Source: Treponema sp. (GTDB lineage: Bacteria > Spirochaetota > Spirochaetia > Treponematales > Breznakiellaceae). Taken from it: a stretch of DNA of 5,986 nucleotides. Both the position numbers and the translations under genes were made by a program. The stretch lies in NCBI GenBank assembly GCA_031259035.1, contig JAIRLZ010000099.1, positions 1 to 5,986 of the forward strand. Direction: 5' to 3'. Below are positions 5,642 to 5,986 of the stretch, piece after piece. The first letter of the stretch is position 1, and every line of letters starts with the position of its first letter. Below the pieces are notes generated by a model, which was not told the origin of the DNA, did not search any database, and worked only from the letters and a program-made list of their open reading frames with translations.

Positions 5642-5687
5642 CCCCAGTGTAGCTAGGGCGCATATACAGTCCTGTTATGCTATGCGC
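5642..5687. repeat. Family C double-hairpin repeat (copy C3)
   Basis: CCCCAG (5642-5647) and CTAGGG (5653-5658) form a stem with one mismatch. The second stem is GCGCATA (5658-5664) with TATGCGC (5681-5687), a perfect 7-bp pair around a loop containing CAGTCCTGTTATGC (5667-5680). The loop differs from that of the copy at 4373-4421 at one position of 14, while the arms differ but stay complementary. Confidence 0.7.
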
Positions 5688-5731
5688 TCCCACTTACATA
5701 TATTTTATACTATTATTTTTTGTAACTATAT

Positions 5732-5740
5732 TGTTATAAT
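5732..5740 (+). promoter_or_regulatory. Extended -10 promoter, orphan
   Basis: TGTTATAAT matches the extended -10 consensus (TGnTATAAT) exactly and sits in AT-rich DNA. No good -35 lies 16-18 bases upstream, which extended -10 promoters tolerate. The expected transcription start is near 5747, and no coding frame follows before the terminator. Confidence 0.45.
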
Positions 5741-5746
5741 GATTTC

Positions 5747-5815
5747 AAAGTTTTTTGCCCCATTAACAATCGCCCCGCGCCATGGACGGCGCGGGGCGGG
5801 CGATTGTTTTTTTTT
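5747..5815 (+). ncRNA. Candidate small RNA of about 70 nt
   Basis: The only evidence is the arrangement: an extended -10 box ending at 5740, about 20 bases of unstructured U-rich and A-rich sequence, then a strong terminator hairpin with nine Ts. No known RNA family is recognised. Alternatively the terminator alone may matter, insulating repeats on one side from transcription on the other. Confidence 0.3.
5765..5815 (+). terminator. Strong rho-independent terminator
   Basis: A long stem pairs ACAATCGCC and CCGCGCC on the left (from 5767) with GGCGCGGGG and GGCGATTGT on the right, leaving a 4-base bulge on the right arm and the small loop ATGGAC at the top. Nine Ts follow (5807-5815). The T-run is on the plus strand only, so it works for rightward transcription. 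No plus-strand gene precedes it. Confidence 0.8.
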
Positions 5816-5836
5816 CATTAATTGCTTCTATTGTCT

Positions 5837-5878
5837 TAAGGGAACCTCTAAAAACTTCAGTTTTTAGAGGTTTTCTTA
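5837..5878. repeat. Family A palindrome with minimal TTCA loop (copy A2)
   Basis: AACCTCTAAAAAC (5843-5855) and GTTTTTAGAGGTT (5860-5872) form a perfect 13-bp stem with the loop TTCA. Outward, read as plus-strand RNA, pairing continues through two G-U pairs and four Watson-Crick pairs to 5837/5878. The left end TTAAGGGAACC is intact, while the right end has changed GGTTCCC to GGTTTTC. Confidence 0.75.
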
Positions 5879-5884
5879 CCCTGT

Positions 5885-5939
5885 GGAGAAAATTGTGTTT
5901 GTGTAATTCATTATAAATAAAGAATTAGCAATTTTCTCC
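5885..5939. repeat. AT-rich palindrome between two family A copies
   Basis: GGAGAAAATTG (5885-5895) and CAATTTTCTCC (5929-5939) are perfect 11-bp inverted repeats. Within them TAATTC (5904-5909) and GAATTA (5922-5927) pair again. It fills nearly all the space between the two family A hairpins. Confidence 0.7.
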
Positions 5940-5940
5940 G

Positions 5941-5985
5941 AGGAACCTCTGGAAACTCAACCGGAGTTTCCAGAGGTTCCCTTAA
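5941..5985. repeat. Family A palindrome with altered stem (copy A3)
   Basis: A perfect 17-bp stem (5942-5958 with 5964-5980) encloses the loop AACCG. The stem starts GGAACCTCT like other family A copies but continues GGAAACTC in place of AAAAAC, and the opposite arm has changed to match. The right end GGTTCCCTTAA is intact; the left end is degraded to CCGAGGAACC. Confidence 0.75.
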
Positions 5986-5986
5986 T

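Noticed and set aside
5466..5693. Minus-strand open frame of 75 codons
   Set aside because: It starts at a GTG without a ribosome site, and its whole length is made of the nested hairpin and family C repeats. It is best seen as a by-product of repeat DNA.

Overview
The window looks like chromosomal DNA of a spirochaete, most probably a Treponema of the insect-gut or related host-associated group. This rests on the overall look of the genes (an HtrA protease starting MKLYSREQ with a single N-terminal anchor, a bacterial TyrRS, a MATE transporter) and on the repeat-rich intergenic DNA. It is an inference from memory of the group, without a database search. All four convincing protein genes are on the minus strand.

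Reading in the direction of transcription (right to left), they are: a small AT-rich gene for a secreted DUF2141 protein (4490-4909), tyrS (2762-4075), a MATE-family efflux transporter (1291-2655), and an HtrA/DegP-type periplasmic serine protease whose 3' end runs off the left edge (1-1142). The last three are G+C-rich housekeeping or envelope genes. Each is separated from the next by about 105-150 bases containing promoter-like sequence, so they read as neighbouring single units more than as one tight operon. tyrS has no visible Shine-Dalgarno, and its best promoter would start transcription on the ATG itself. Its protein carries an unusual insertion built from three exact 12-bp repeats (LECG x3).

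The right third (about 4200-5986) is accessory in character. Apart from the DUF2141 gene it has no believable gene and is packed with palindromic repeats. Three families can be separated. Family A has GGGAACCTCTAAAAAC / GTTTTTAGAGGTTCCC arms. Family B has AGCCTGTTCCAAAAC / GTTTTGGAACAGGCT arms. Family C is a double hairpin with a conserved loop CAGTCCTGTTAYGC. Families A and B share interchangeable apex sequences: either a minimal TTCA loop or a tandem array of the 14-mer GCGAACCTTCGGTT. Several copies are bounded by short direct repeats that look like target-site duplications, including a 9-bp one at the stop codon of the DUF2141 gene. These behave like miniature non-autonomous elements; no transposase is present in the window.

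The same region holds two relics of a signal-peptide-coding gene start (4140-4202 and 5237-5335). It also holds an isolated extended -10 promoter followed at once by a strong intrinsic terminator (5732-5815), which could make a small RNA of about 70 nt. No tRNA, rRNA or CRISPR array was seen. The most novel-looking item is the modular palindrome system; whether it is already described in treponemes cannot be decided from the sequence alone.
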